From Lonicera japonica (taxonomy: Eukaryota > Streptophyta > Magnoliopsida > Dipsacales > Caprifoliaceae): DNA of 64,000 nt. Position numbers and translations under genes: made by a program. Positions 47,477-59,214 of the stretch are shown here, piece after piece. Below the pieces are notes generated by a model. It did not search any database. It saw only the letters and a program-made list of their open reading frames with translations, and had not been told where the DNA came from. The stretch's first letter is position 1. Each line of letters starts with the position of its first letter. The DNA lies in the NCBI GenBank assembly GCA_021464415.1, contig CM038469.1, forward strand, positions 2,768,501 through 2,832,500, written 5' to 3'.

Positions 47477-50400
47477 AGGTGGTAAGTGAGAGACCAGCTG
47501 GAGTTTGGAAATCAGAGCTTGGAAATGACTAGGCTGGTGGGCTTTGGTGAAGAGATCTGCAGGCTGGTCATCAGAAGTTACAGACATAAGACGTATGTAG
47601 AGGCTGCGAATATGCTGGCGAATAAAGTGACAATCAATCTCAATGTGTTTGGTTCGTTCATGAAAAACGTCATTGTGGCTGATTTGGATGGCACTGCGGT
47701 TGTCACAATAGAGAGTAGTGGGAGAGTCCTGAGGAGCACCGAGTTCATCAAGGAGTCGTCGAAGCCATATAAGTTCTTGTGAAGTATCAGCTAGGGCACG
47801 GTATTCAGCCTCAGTACTTGATCGGGAAACGACAGACTGTTTCTTGCTACGCCAAGTAAGAAGAGAGTCCCCAAGGAAAAAACAGTAACCAGTAATAGAC
47901 CGACGATTTGTAGGGTCACCAGCCCAATCTGCATCAGAGTAAGCGCGTAACACAAGAGATGATCTCGAAGAATAGTGAAGCCCGTAAAACATTGTCCCTT
48001 TGAGATAACGAAGAATGCAAAGGACAGCATCAAAGTGAGTAGAACGTGGAGCAGACATAAACTGACTGACAACATGAACAACATAAGCAATATCTGGGCG
48101 CGTGACAGTAAGGTAAACCAAACTGCTAACTAACTATCGGTATAGAGTGCCATCAGAGAGAGGAGTACCATCAAACGGAGTAAGTCTGACATTGGTGTCC
48201 AATGGAGTAGATGCAGTTTTACTGTCAGTGAGGCCAGCACGAGCCAGAACATCAGACGTGTATTTCACCTGGGACAAATAGTAACCCGTCGAGTTAGAAA
48301 GAACTTCAAGCCCTAAAAAATAGTTGAGTCGACCAAGGTCCTTCATCTCAAAGAACTGACTGAGAGACTTTTTGAGATTCGAAATACCAGAAAGATCATC
48401 GCCAGTAATTATCATATCCTCCACATAGAGGATAAGAAGAATAATCCCAGAATCTGTCTTTCGAATAAAGAGGCCTGAGTCTGAAGTACTGGAGGAGTAA
48501 CCAAGCTTCGTGATAGTGGAGCTAAATTTTGCGAACCAAGCTCGAGGGGCTTGCTTGAGCCCATATAAGGCACGGCGAAGCTTGCAGACCTGAGTAGATT
48601 GGTGCGAATAACCGGGAGGGGGTTTCATATAGACTTCTTCTGTGAGATCCCCATTAAGAAAGGCATTCTTGACATCCATCTAAAAAAGATCCCATTTGCG
48701 AACAGCAGCAATAGCAATAAGACTGCGAACAGATGTCATGCGAGTGACATGAGCGAAAGTTTCTTCATAATCTATACCATACTCCTGATTAAACCCCTTG
48801 GCTACAAGACGAGCTTTGTAACGATCAATTGAACCGTCAGATCGTGTCTTGATTTTATATACCCATTTACACCTAACTGCAAACTTTCCAGGAGGAAGAT
48901 TCACTAGATCCCAGGTATGAGATTTATCTAAAGCTTGCAGTTCTTCTGTCATAACTTGCTGCCAAAGTGGATTAGTACTGGCTTCCTTATAAGAGGAAGG
49001 TTCATAGTGAGAAATCATGGTAGAGTAACAATGGTAGTCACGAAGATAGTGAGGAAGCTCTTTTACCCGAGTGGACTGTCGTTGTGGCTGAGGTATGATA
49101 GGATCAGCAGGCGAGACATCATCATTGGGAGGGACCGTTTGTTGAGGCTCGTCAGAATGAATAATATCAGATGAGGATGGGGTAAACAATTCAGCAGACG
49201 GTGGAACAAGTGGTTGAGGTGGTGGTGGTGGTGGTGGGGGGGGGGACTTCTGGAGTAGGATGCGGTGTGGAGACTGAGTGAGGTGGAAGTGTGGTTTTTG
49301 GGTCAGGTTCAGGTGGTGATGTGATAACTGGAGTCTCTAATTCAGGGGTGGAAAGATCAAGGGAAGAATGAGTGAATAATGGAAGTAGAGGTTCTTCAAG
49401 AACATGAAATTTGGAGAGAGATGAGAACATTTTATGTTCCCAAAAGACAACATGACGAGAAATTCGTAGGCGTTTAGAGACAGGATCCCAACACCTATAA
49501 CCTTTGTGTTCTATTCCATACCCCAAGAAGCAACAAAGACGAGCACGGGGTTCCAATTTAAAATGTTCATGAGGCTGGAGTAACACAAAACAAGCACAAC
49601 CGAAGACTCGTAAGAAATTATAATCAGGAGAGGTACCATGAAGTTTCTCATATGGAGACTGATGTTGAAGGAAGGGAACAGGTATACGATTGATAGTGTA
49701 AATAGCGGTAAGTGCTGCTTCCTCCCAGAATCGTTCAAGGCAACTACTAGAGATAAGAAGAGTGCGAACAGTATCAAGAATATGTCTATGCTTACGTTTA
49801 GCACGACCATTTTGTTGAGATGTACCTGGACAAGAATATTGAGAAATAGTGCCCTGTTCACGAAAAAATTTAAGAAATGATGTCGCCTTGTATTCCATGG
49901 CATTATCAGCACGAAAAATCTTTATTGGACGAGAAAATTGAGTTTGAATCATACGAGCAAAATTATAGTAAATTTGGGCTAATTCAGAACGATTTTTCAT
50001 AAGATAGATCCAAGTAAAACGAGAATAATCATCAAAAAAGATAACAAAATATTTTGAACCTCCCATGGTAGAATGTGGAGATGGTCCCCAAACATCAGAG
50101 TGAATAAGATCAAATGGTGCTGAAGAAATAGAATCATTTTTATTAAAACATAATGCAGGTTGTTTTCCAAGTTGACAAGATAGACACGACAATTTTTCAG
50201 ACTTTATTGACTCTAACTGACCAGATGACACAATAGAACGAAGACGATCAAAAGACACATGTCCTAAACGAGAATGCCATAACTCAAACGAAGAAACAGG
50301 TGGTGTGGATGCAGTAGTAGTCGGTGTGGATGCAACGATAGGAGTAGGTGAGGTACGAAGGTGTATGAGCTCAAACATGCGGCCAACTTTACGGCCTATC

Positions 50401-51683
50401 CCAATAATTTGTCTCGTCTGAGGATCCTGCACATGACAACCAGAAGAAGAAAATATAACATTCAGCCCAAGGTCACATAGTTGACCAACAGAAATAAGGT
50501 TGATAGTCAATTTTGGAATATGGAATGTAGCAGGTAAAGAGAGGCTAGGTGTAGTAACCGTCCCAACATGACTAACAGATAACTGAGAACCATCAGCAGT
50601 TTTAATGGTGGGTGTATGAGAATTATAACTTTTAGATGTGAAAATAGCAGGATCATAAGTCATATGATTGCAGCAGCCAGAGTCAAAGAACCAAGATGTA
50701 CCTGTGGTGGTAGCCATAGCAGAACCAGAAGAGGATGTAACCTGTTTAAGAAGAGCTGTGATGTCAGCTAGAGTCACAGGTGCAGTAGAAATGTCTGCCT
50801 CACAGGAATCAGTGGTGGCAGCGGTGATGGTGCTGGAAGATGATCTAGAGGAGGATCTCCTGGATGGGTTCTTGTAACAATCGGCTTGAAAGTGACCGGG
50901 TCCCACCTTTTTGCAAAAGAAACACGTCCTAATTGGACACTTTAGTAGCATATGGGTGGTGGCATAACAGTATGCACATTCTCGAGAAGACAAGTTTTTG
51001 GTAGGTTTCGAGCTTTGAACGGCTAAAACAGCATGAGAATTGTGGGCCCGAGTGGCGAACCGAGTTTCTTCAAAGAGAAGCTCTGTTATGACATCATCAA
51101 AAGACGGTAAAGGATTACGATGGAGTAGAGCAGCCCGAACTGGTTCGAATTTATCGTGAAGTCCCATTAGAAGAGTGATAACACGCTGGTTATCTCGGTA
51201 TGTTTCAAATTTTTCTGTATCATGCTCACAAAAAGTAGGTTCGAATTGGGCTAGCTGATCCCAAATAGCTTGAAGGTCGGATAAATAATCATCAATCGAT
51301 TGCTCGGGTTGTTGAGTTTTAGAATGTAAAGCAGTAAGCAACTGGTACTGATGAGAGAGATCCTTTGGGGTGTACCTAGATTTTAGAAAATCCCAGACTT
51401 CCTTCCCGGTGGTAAAACGACCAATTTGCTGCCCTATACAAGAGATAGAGGTATTCCGAACCCATGTGATAATATCACCATTTTTGCTTTCCCAATCATC
51501 AAGTCGATCATTGAACTTATCGTCGGTTTCATCGGTTTTCTTGGTTGGCTTAAGGACTTCCCCAGTAACAATTCGCCAGGACTTACGAGACTTCAGAAAA
51601 CTGGTCATGGCTTGGGACCATTGAACATAGTTGGTGCCATTGAGAACGAGAGAAATCGGACGCGAAAACTCGTACTTTTCCAT
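47474..51683 (-). pseudogene. Copia Gag-Pol polyprotein, disrupted
   Basis: Segment 1 (51683-49191) holds Gag (start MEKYEFSRP), a zinc knuckle at residues 254-269 (CFFC...GHFQADC with two extra residues between the second Cys and the His), protease DSG 334-336, integrase HHCC 470-503, and DDE positions D530, D593 and K629 (AAA codon 49797-49799), where the family has Glu. The frame is lost at a G10 run (49236-49245 on the plus strand). Segment 2 (49189-48680) ends at an amber TAG before MDVKNAFLNGDL. Segment 3 (48679-48134) holds RT with YVED (Glu codon 48419-48421) instead of YVDD and ends in a second TAG. Segment 4 (48121-47474) is RNase H with intact YSDADWAG, EAEYRAL and CDN motifs. Inference: not able to move on its own. 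Confidence 0.95.
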
Positions 51684-52289
51684 TGAGAAACGTGGAAGAT
51701 AACACAGTATCTGTAAAAAATAATCTGATTCTGAGAAATCTGAGGCCAGAAACGGATTCGGAGCAGTTGATTTAGTGGGGAACCGGTCTTAGAGTGAAAA
51801 AAACCGGGTTATATATAGGTGAACCGGTCAAGGGAGTAAAAACCGGTTCAGAAAAAAACCGGTTTAGGGTTTTTAGGGCAGTGGCGCGTGGATCTTGGCG
51901 GCGCGACTGGGAGATGTTCCAGAGGCGCGTGGAGGCGCGTGTGAACTCCGATCGGGGTGATTTTGATGGCGTTGGGTCCGTATTGAAGAGACTAAGGTTT
52001 TGATATATTATATGGGTGGTTTAGGGTTCGGTTTCGAGGTGGCGATTGATCAAGAAAGGAGGGTGTGCGTGGATCTGGGAGGCGCGACTGGGCGATGTTC
52101 CAGCGGCGCGTGTGGGCGCGTGTAAACTCCGATCGGGGTGAATTTGACGACGTTTGGTTCGTATTGAAGAGACGAAGGTTTTGGTATATTATTTTGGTGG
52201 TTTGGGGTTTTGTATCGAGGTGGCGAGAGAGGAGAATAAGGATTGATAGTGTTTTGAGGCAAGGATTGGTTCTAGAGGAGGATGTTTCC
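51684..52289 (-). other. Copia 5' leader with internal repeats
   Basis: A 606-bp untranslated leader. It contains two copies of a segment of about 157 bp spaced 181 bp apart (51888-52044, 52069-52225; shared word GGCGCGACTGGG) and five AACCGG words within 82 bp at 51781-51862. GC content is clearly above that of the neighbourhood. The role is unknown; such leader repeats may affect transcription or packaging (inference). Confidence 0.8.
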
Positions 52290-52300
52290 CTCTGATACCA
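52290..52300 (-). other. Primer-binding site (initiator tRNA-Met type)
   Basis: On the minus strand TGGTATCAGAG directly follows the 5' LTR. It is complementary to the 3' end of plant initiator tRNA-Met, the usual copia primer. Confidence 0.95.
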
Positions 52301-52479
52301 TGTTACGAAATAGAAATTGAAGAGGAATTATGAATTGTATTGATATTCTTGATAATTACAATGTACAATGAAGAGGGATATATATACTAGAGGAGCTAGG
52401 CTACAATTAGGTAACATATTACAATTAGGTAACATACAATTTGGTAACTTATAATTAGGAACCGTAATATATTCTAACA
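52301..52479 (-). repeat. 5' LTR of the copia element
   Basis: 179 bp; drives minus-strand transcription of the element. It differs from the 3' LTR only at 52407 (T instead of C). Confidence 0.97.
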
Positions 52480-52973
52480 ATTTTGTAGGTGCATTTTAGC
52501 ATGCGGTGTCGTTTGGATTATCTAGAAACTTTTTGGAAGCTGACATGTAGATGAAGACCAAAGATTAAACATGTAGGTGCTTGAATTATTTGTTATAATG
52601 TTTTTTTTTGCCATGTCTTACATTTGCAGATGAAATTTGTAAACAATTGAATTCTTAATTTCAATGTGTTTTTGTGGCACGGAACTCTTATAAATTTGTG
52701 GCATGATAAATATCTAATGAAGCATAAGTCATAGGTTTGATCTCGTAAGCTCTGGAGTCGAGCCATAATTGATGTCTTATAAATTTTCCCGTCTTGGCAT
52801 TGAGGCTGCCTTTAATCAGACTAGGAAGTGATTAGTCAATGTGTATACAAATTAGCTCGAACACTTTCACCATTGAAGCAAAGACAAGAAAATCAGTACA
52901 ATTTGTCATTGGGTTAACGTTTTGTTAAAAGAATTTAAAGGGATCTATTATGAAAATTAAAATATTCTATAAG

Positions 52974-53508
52974 AGCATTCGTAGTGGGTATGGTAAATTG
53001 ACAAATTTTCCGTACCCACTACTACAACGAATAGAACTTAGAGTACAAACTTACCGCATCCCTAAGTTTCACTCATATGGTTGAACCACAAATGTATATG
53101 GCTTTTCTATTTTATTTTATTTTATTCAAACGATTGAGCCACAGCCGTATAAGGATTTTTTATATTTTTTATGCTAAAAAAATCCTTGAGAAAAAGTTAA
53201 CAAATAAAATAAAAATAGAAAAGCTCATACAATTGATCAGCAATAACTGTATGGTTGCTTTTTCTTCACTCTCATACGAGTATACTTTACTTGTACGAGA
53301 CTTTTCTAATATCGTTTTAAGCTAAAAATTCATACGGGTTTGGTACAGCCGTACGACTACTTTTTATGTTGTATTCGGTGTAACCGCTCAAGAAACTTAG
53401 TGCTAAATTTACAAATATTTTTTATGTTGTATTTAGTGTAGCCATTTAAAAAACTTAGTGCCAAATTTATAATTTTGTTGGTACTTATACGCTGTGAATG
53501 ATCTTAAG
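52974..53508. mobile_element. MITE, about 535 bp
   Basis: The left end AGAGCATTCGTAGTGGG and the reverse complement of the right end (AGATCATTCACAGCG) are inverted. The flanks are TA/TAA on both sides. Inside, TTTTTTATGTTGTATT(C/T)(A/G)GTGTA is duplicated at about 53359 and 53418. 52485-52973 beside it contains nothing recognisable. Confidence 0.5.
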
Positions 53509-54119
53509 TAGATAGTAGATACTAATTCCATGTGAGGTATAACTTATTGTTTGCTATTTATAATTAAGGTTAACAACTGTTGCACAATTTTCATTATTGT
53601 TAGACAAATTGGAAACTAAAGTTCTATGTGATTAAAAATGTAAGTTGAAAAAGCCACTTGGCCCTTGGGTCGACTCTATCATACTCGGCAAACTCGCAAA
53701 GTGACAAGTAGAAAAGGAAAAAGATAATCCAATTGCAACTTTTATGTAAGCAAATGTTCTCTTTTTTCCTTTTTCAAAAGGAGTTTGTGAAATAACGGGT
53801 AGTGGTAGTAAATTGGCAGCAACACCGGCACGTTGTTTGTTCACTTTGTTCAACCCTCTTCTATTTGAATCTTCTTTAAGGTAATTGGTGGTGTAATATC
53901 AAATGCAATTACAAGAGTGATAATTTTTTATTTGACCACATAATGTAATAGGTTCAATGGAATTTGCTTCTTAATTAAGTTAAAAAATAAAGATGATCGA
54001 TCTACTTTATTATGCCCAGGGCGAAATTAGGATGTACTATAGTTATAATCAATTGAATCAACATTTTTTTTTAAAAAAAATAGCTAACACACGACAACTT
54101 TATTTATCATGGAACACAA

Positions 54120-54510
54120 GATCTAATATCCAATCTGAGAACAAGGAGTCTCAGCTCTCCGAAAATGAAGACACCCACGCATGATGGGCTAGCTCATTGG
54201 TAACCTTATTACAAATGCGATGCACAAAACTAAAAACCTCATCCACTCTACTAGCAAAAGAAACGATATTTTCTAGGATTGAACTAACCTCATTAAAACA
54301 CTATTTGATTGGCATAATAAGATCAATAGGACAATAGCACCTTTAGAGTCGCTCTCCACTGCTATCTTAGTATATCCCAAGTTGATAGCCCTAGCCAAGC
54401 CAATAGCAATAGCCTCCAACTCTACTAAAATAATTGAAAATGTACCAATCCGATAACTCGCCAAAACAAATAGCACTGCCCCTTCACTGTTACGAACACA
54501 ACCACCCAAT
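54120..54510 (-). pseudogene. RNase H (RVT_3) remnant of a LINE-type element
   Basis: The frame MGGCVRNSEGAVLF...VELEAIAIGLARAINLGYTKIAVESDSKGAI is the canonical N-terminal part of the plant RVT_3 RNase H domain, with E and D catalytic positions visible. After a one-base frame change it continues EVSSIL...FSFVHRICNKVTNELAHHAW, the domain end. It lacks the RT part and an intact frame, so it is a relic. It lies between MITE and LTR debris. Confidence 0.75.
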
Positions 54511-55413
54511 CCCCTCCCTTGCTCATCATTCGCTAAATAATCAACATTAGGTTAACCAACTATATATATTAAGTTGGGGGGTAAAGTTTTTCTACTTTGT
54601 TATTTTTTCTATATACATCAATGACTGAAAGTTTGAACCTAATATTAATTAAGGTCCATAGAATGACACCCATACTGCTCAATTTTTTTTTTCTTCTTAA
54701 ATTGACAGATCTTTACACTTTTAATTTCGTTTGGGAACACATTACTAAACGACGAAGAATTTCATCTACGTTGAAAAAATCGGGGAATAAACGAAGTCGT
54801 TGCCTCCACTCATGACGTTCTTTATTTCCACTACAAAGTACTATGTAAAGTTTGGAAATTTTGTACTTTCCTAATAATAAAGTTATGAGGCAGCTGGCCA
54901 ACTAATGCCTGTGGCAACAAGGATAATCCAATAGCTATGATCAAAATAGAAAGCATGAAGAACGTGTAGCCCATGCTGTAACTTTTGAACATGAGGTAAA
55001 TAAGTAGCACGTGAGAAGTTATTGTTATAGATAAATTCAACCTAAATGTAAGAGTAATTTTAGGGGGTTTAATTTTGGGACTCAAAAGTGACTCTGATAA
55101 TTTGTAATAAATCCATTGGTCAATGAGTGGGACACATGCTTGTAATACTCCATTCCTTGATCACTGGTGTCACATTATTTGAGTCACAATTTTGAGTCTA
55201 TTTAAAGTTGCTATAAATATAATACTTCATCGTCTCAAAGTAAAAGTATATTTTACTTTGATTTTTATATGTTTCCAAAGACTAAAATCAACTTGATCAA
55301 TGATAAACAATACAACTAATATGGGACAAACCCAAGCAATCCAAATAATTTCTACTACTACTCGTGACGAAGTCCAAATAACGTGAACCGATGCTTGGGT
55401 GAAATGGAACGGT

Positions 55414-55460
55414 CAAAAAAAAAAAAAAAAAAAAAAATAATAATAATAATAATAATAATA
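55414..55460. repeat. A-run plus (AAT)n microsatellite
   Basis: About 24 A followed by some 7 TAA/AAT units. It could mark the 3' tail of a non-LTR retroelement on the plus strand, but no body was identified upstream. Confidence 0.7.
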
Positions 55461-56291
55461 GTCACTTCGCCATGAGCCAAATTGTTTTTCGGCCATTCAA
55501 CTGTTAAGCCGCTAATTCCACATTTTTGTCATTTAGTAAATTTTTAATATAGTAATTGTGGGCAATTAAACAGTTATAATTAGCAACAAGAAAGTTGATG
55601 ATGAACAGTGATTCCCATCAATGGAAAAGCAAAACAATAACCAAATAGAGTAAAAGAGGAGACTAGAATTGTGTCTGAGGGTAGGTTCTTCTGGTTGCTC
55701 TTTTCTCAATTTAATAGTACGTCTCCCTTGGTGTATGAGTTGATTGTCTTAGCTTAAAAGCTTAATGAATAATACAATATATATGAATTATAGTGGGCTT
55801 ATCTTGAGGAAGGAGGATAACGTGTGGGAATGAGTGTAGATCGAGGGGATAATGTTGATATATCTTTTGAACTAAGGCTTATCCCTTCCTGACTATTAGT
55901 ATAGGATATGATTACATTAGCGCTGATGAACTATGAAAATTACTATAAGGAGTACACTTGGTCACCACTTCAAGATAACAGATATCCTAACCCTATAACT
56001 ACATGTATAAGTAGTTATTTCCCATCATTAATCATCCTGCTAAGCTTTTCTCTGTTAGTTGGCCGACTAGAAGCAGTTAGTCTTGTTCATCCATGAATAC
56101 CCTGCTCAAATAGCAATGATAGTCGTTCGGTGGTCGACTGTAGAAGTTATGTATATATGTTAGTCGGCCGACTTATTTCTATCCATAACTTTGTGTCTTG
56201 AACAAATCAAAATGTAATGGGCCTAAGAACTTTGGTTTATTGGCAGACCATAATATGGCTGCCCGAGTTGGGCCTGGTTGAGAGCGCACAC

Positions 56292-57760
56292 TGTTAGAGT
56301 GATATACTAATAGTCATAATTTTCTTGTTGGTTTGGATATGTTATAAACTTGGTTTTGCTATTTTAATGAGAATCTTTATGGGCAACGGTTGCATTATAT
56401 TATTTATTTAAATATTGTGCATGTGTGTCTTTTATTCCATATAGTAGATGATTTAGTGTGTAGAGTGTAGCTTACATGCAGAAGATCATATCATCAGTTC
56501 TTGTGGAATATAAGTTTAATGGTTCATAATTTTAGATGGAATTGGACACCCATCGGTAGGATTGTAGCACAAGTTTTAGTAGTTTATCTTAACTATAGGA
56601 AACTGTATAGTTTTAACTCATTGTGCTAGTAAACTTTGTGTGTATTGAATAGGACCAGTTTTGGTTAATTGTTTTTATACTGACTATATAAAACAATTTA
56701 AAATCCCATGATTATTATGATTACTTATGGTCTTAATCTTGAAATAATTAATAGACACATATATGTAGTGTTTGTTGTTTTGACTTATTAAGAGTGAGAT
56801 TCATTTATGAATCAATAATTTTCGTGAATTGGATGACGACACTATATGTATGATGAATATTAACTATTTACGAAATTCATGTCCCGGTATAGGGATTGAT
56901 GATAGCCCCTTGAGAAGCTTATAAGTTTTGATCATGTTAAACCCTACAGGTGGATTATGTTAATCCGACATGTTAAATAAGTTAAGTGGTAGGCTCAAGG
57001 AGTAAAGAAGTCATTCAAATATAATTGTCAGTAATTTAATTTAAATGACGGTTATCTATAATCTTAACGTGGGAAGAATAATAAGTATTTAATAACAAAG
57101 AGCTCGAAATATAATTTTAAGATAAGGACGGGAGTGCAATTATAATTCTTTAGTGGTGCGAATTATAATTTATGGAAAGAACTAATTCATAGTAGAATTA
57201 GGATTCCAACTTTTCATAGGAAGTCTAAACACTTATTTCTCCTTAAGGTCCCTATCATAGCCTTATATATACGCCAGCCTTGTCTCTTCTTTTATAACAA
57301 TAATTCTCATGAGTTAGGGTTTGTTCTATTGAGAGATGAGAAAATCTTGGTGATACCGTAGCCCACATTTGGTGTAGGATTTGATGGCGGAAGGAATACG
57401 ATAGAAGATCTTTAGGTTTTCGGTACGGCAGTCGTAAATCAATCGTAACTTTTGATCGCACCGTTGGATCAGGCTGATTTTTGGATATGTCGTTCGGAAC
57501 GCAAAATTACAAATAATGTGAGAGAAATCAGGACAATCATATGTCATTTTGGTGGCAAAAACGATCAATTTTCGCAGCCCAGCGAGAATTAAAAAATCTG
57601 ACAAAATCACAATCTGATGCTTTCAAACCCTAATCTCCTTATATGGATCCTCTACATGATCCACAAAGGTGAAATCCCTTTATTCTTATAGGATTTTAGC
57701 AAAAGTATTTTGTTTAATCTATATGCAATATCAAACGATCATGTATTTATGTCTCCATCA
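56292..57760. mobile_element. Solo LTR, 1469 bp
   Basis: Starts TGTTAGAGTGATATAC and ends GTCTCCATCA. It is flanked by the perfect 5-bp duplication CACAC (56287-56291, 57761-57765). The interior has a promoter-like segment TTATATATACGCC near 57263 and no coding sequence. Perfect target duplication with no internal region indicates LTR-LTR recombination. It interrupts the gypsy LTR or its flank. Confidence 0.85.
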
Positions 57761-58339
57761 CACACCTCTCATAACCCTGAGCATCTGATCTCAGCTTAAC
57801 ATTTGGGATTGGATGCTTGGATTCACTTGAGTAATTAGCGATGTGGTCAGCTGGGAGAGTGGCATGTAGTGGTGGAGAGAGTGTACTTGTAATTATCCAT
57901 TGCTGAAAGAATCTCAAATGTTTGTGGCTTCTTTAAAAAGATGTGTGTCTAACAACTATGGCTTTGTACTATGTCAGTAGTCCATGTCCTGATCGGTTGG
58001 ACATGTTTCAAAAATGGGTAGGATGTCCGAGTGGGGCCTGCGCATTTAGTGCTTTCTATCATTAGTCACAAATTCCCAATGCTACAACCGTAGCTTGAAA
58101 AGAAAGAGAAGGGAAGAGAGAGAGAGAAAGAAAATTGAGGCCTATATAATTCATCCATTAAGCCTTAATTCTCACTTTTATTTATTCAACTTAGCCTAAT
58201 TCTTGCTCTTTCAAATCTCAATGTAAAAAAAATCAAACTTCACCGGATTTTTCTTCCATTCTCCAGAAATTTCTTATTTAATTATTCATTTCAAGTCTTA
58301 ATCTCTAATTTTTATAGAGAAAAACCCAATCATCAATCG

Positions 58340-59159
58340 CCTTGATCTTTGATGTTCAAAAGGCTAAATTCGCCGCTAAGTATATCCCTAAAGGGCTTAA
58401 TTAGAGGACTATCAAAGCTGATGAAAATTCCTTTGAAGAAGAATATAACTTAGGTCCTAAGGATTATCCTATACATATTGTTTTCTTTTGAAAAACTGGT
58501 CTTTTGTGGCCGTTGTGGCCCCTTATAGTAGATTTTCTTAAATGTACCTAGTAAGATCAATTAAGCCCCAATATAATTAGAATAATTGGCGGCATGTGGA
58601 TGTTCTAAAAAAAATTCATGGAACTGATTGATGCCTAAAAGAGTTAAAGTATTATTATTATCTCAGCCCATTAAAGTTTACTTATAGCCTCAAAACGAGG
58701 AATGAAGATCCTAGTTTAGTTTTGGCTTTTCATGACTCCTAAAAAGGATATTGAGCCAGGTCTGACCAATAAACCCATCTATCGTGGAGCTTCTAGACTT
58801 GGTCTGTACATACTTGACTATTTGTAATTTTGCTTGGTTTATATTTGCTGATCACCTATAACATTTACTCTTTTTGTACGAGTATTTAAAGTTTTTGATA
58901 AGCCTCATTTTCACTTTGTCAAGGTTGATCAGGTCAACACCTTGGCGAGCCACGACGATGGTAGTACATGGACTGGGCAAGCTGAACATCCTAGGGCTGC
59001 TTACTCCTTGGATACACCAATACAAGAACTTTCATTTACCAAAAGAAGGAAAAATAAAAATGGAGAGTCTAAAGTCCGATTAAAGAGCTCTTGGATTAGT
59101 CCTAGGCTTTTTTTCGAAACGAATGATGCACTCTTCATTAAATATAAAATCGTCAACTA
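58340..59159 (+). pseudogene. Antisense ORF remnant, Transposase_28-like (PF04195)
   Basis: Plus-strand frames give YNLGPKDYPIHIVFF, LLWPLWPLIVDFLKC and QLSPNIIRIIGGMWMF in order, the layout of the 'putative gypsy type transposon' domain. Several stops later comes ASHDDGSTWTGQAEHP...LSFTKRRKNKNG. It is opposite to the gag-pol strand and sits between pol and the 3' LTR, the place where Tat/Grande-type gypsy elements carry an antisense ORF. Many stops: not functional. Confidence 0.6.
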
Positions 59160-59214
59160 GGTGCATAACCTTTGAAAGAGGTACCATGAGAACAAAGACA
59201 AGAAATGGATTAAA

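Larger units (their letters stand above)
47282..52479 (-). mobile_element. Complete Ty1-copia LTR retrotransposon (minus strand), defective
   Basis: The element is 5198 bp. The two 179-bp LTRs start TGTTACGAAATAG and end TATTCTAACA and differ at one base (C47388 versus T52407). A perfect 5-bp target duplication ATTTT is present (47277-47281, 52480-52484). The primer-binding site matches initiator tRNA-Met, and the polypurine tract abuts the 3' LTR. Domain order gag, protease, integrase, RT, RNase H is that of Pseudoviridae (copia). The polyprotein is broken in three places and two catalytic motifs are altered. Confidence 0.97.

Noticed and set aside
47486..47782. Plus-strand frame antisense to copia RNase H
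   Set aside because: Shadow of the retrotransposon coding strand.
49236..49245. Programmed ribosomal frameshift at the G10 run
   Set aside because: Copia elements normally use one frame, there is no slippery heptamer in the sense strand, and other clear lesions exist. Plain slippage mutation is simpler.
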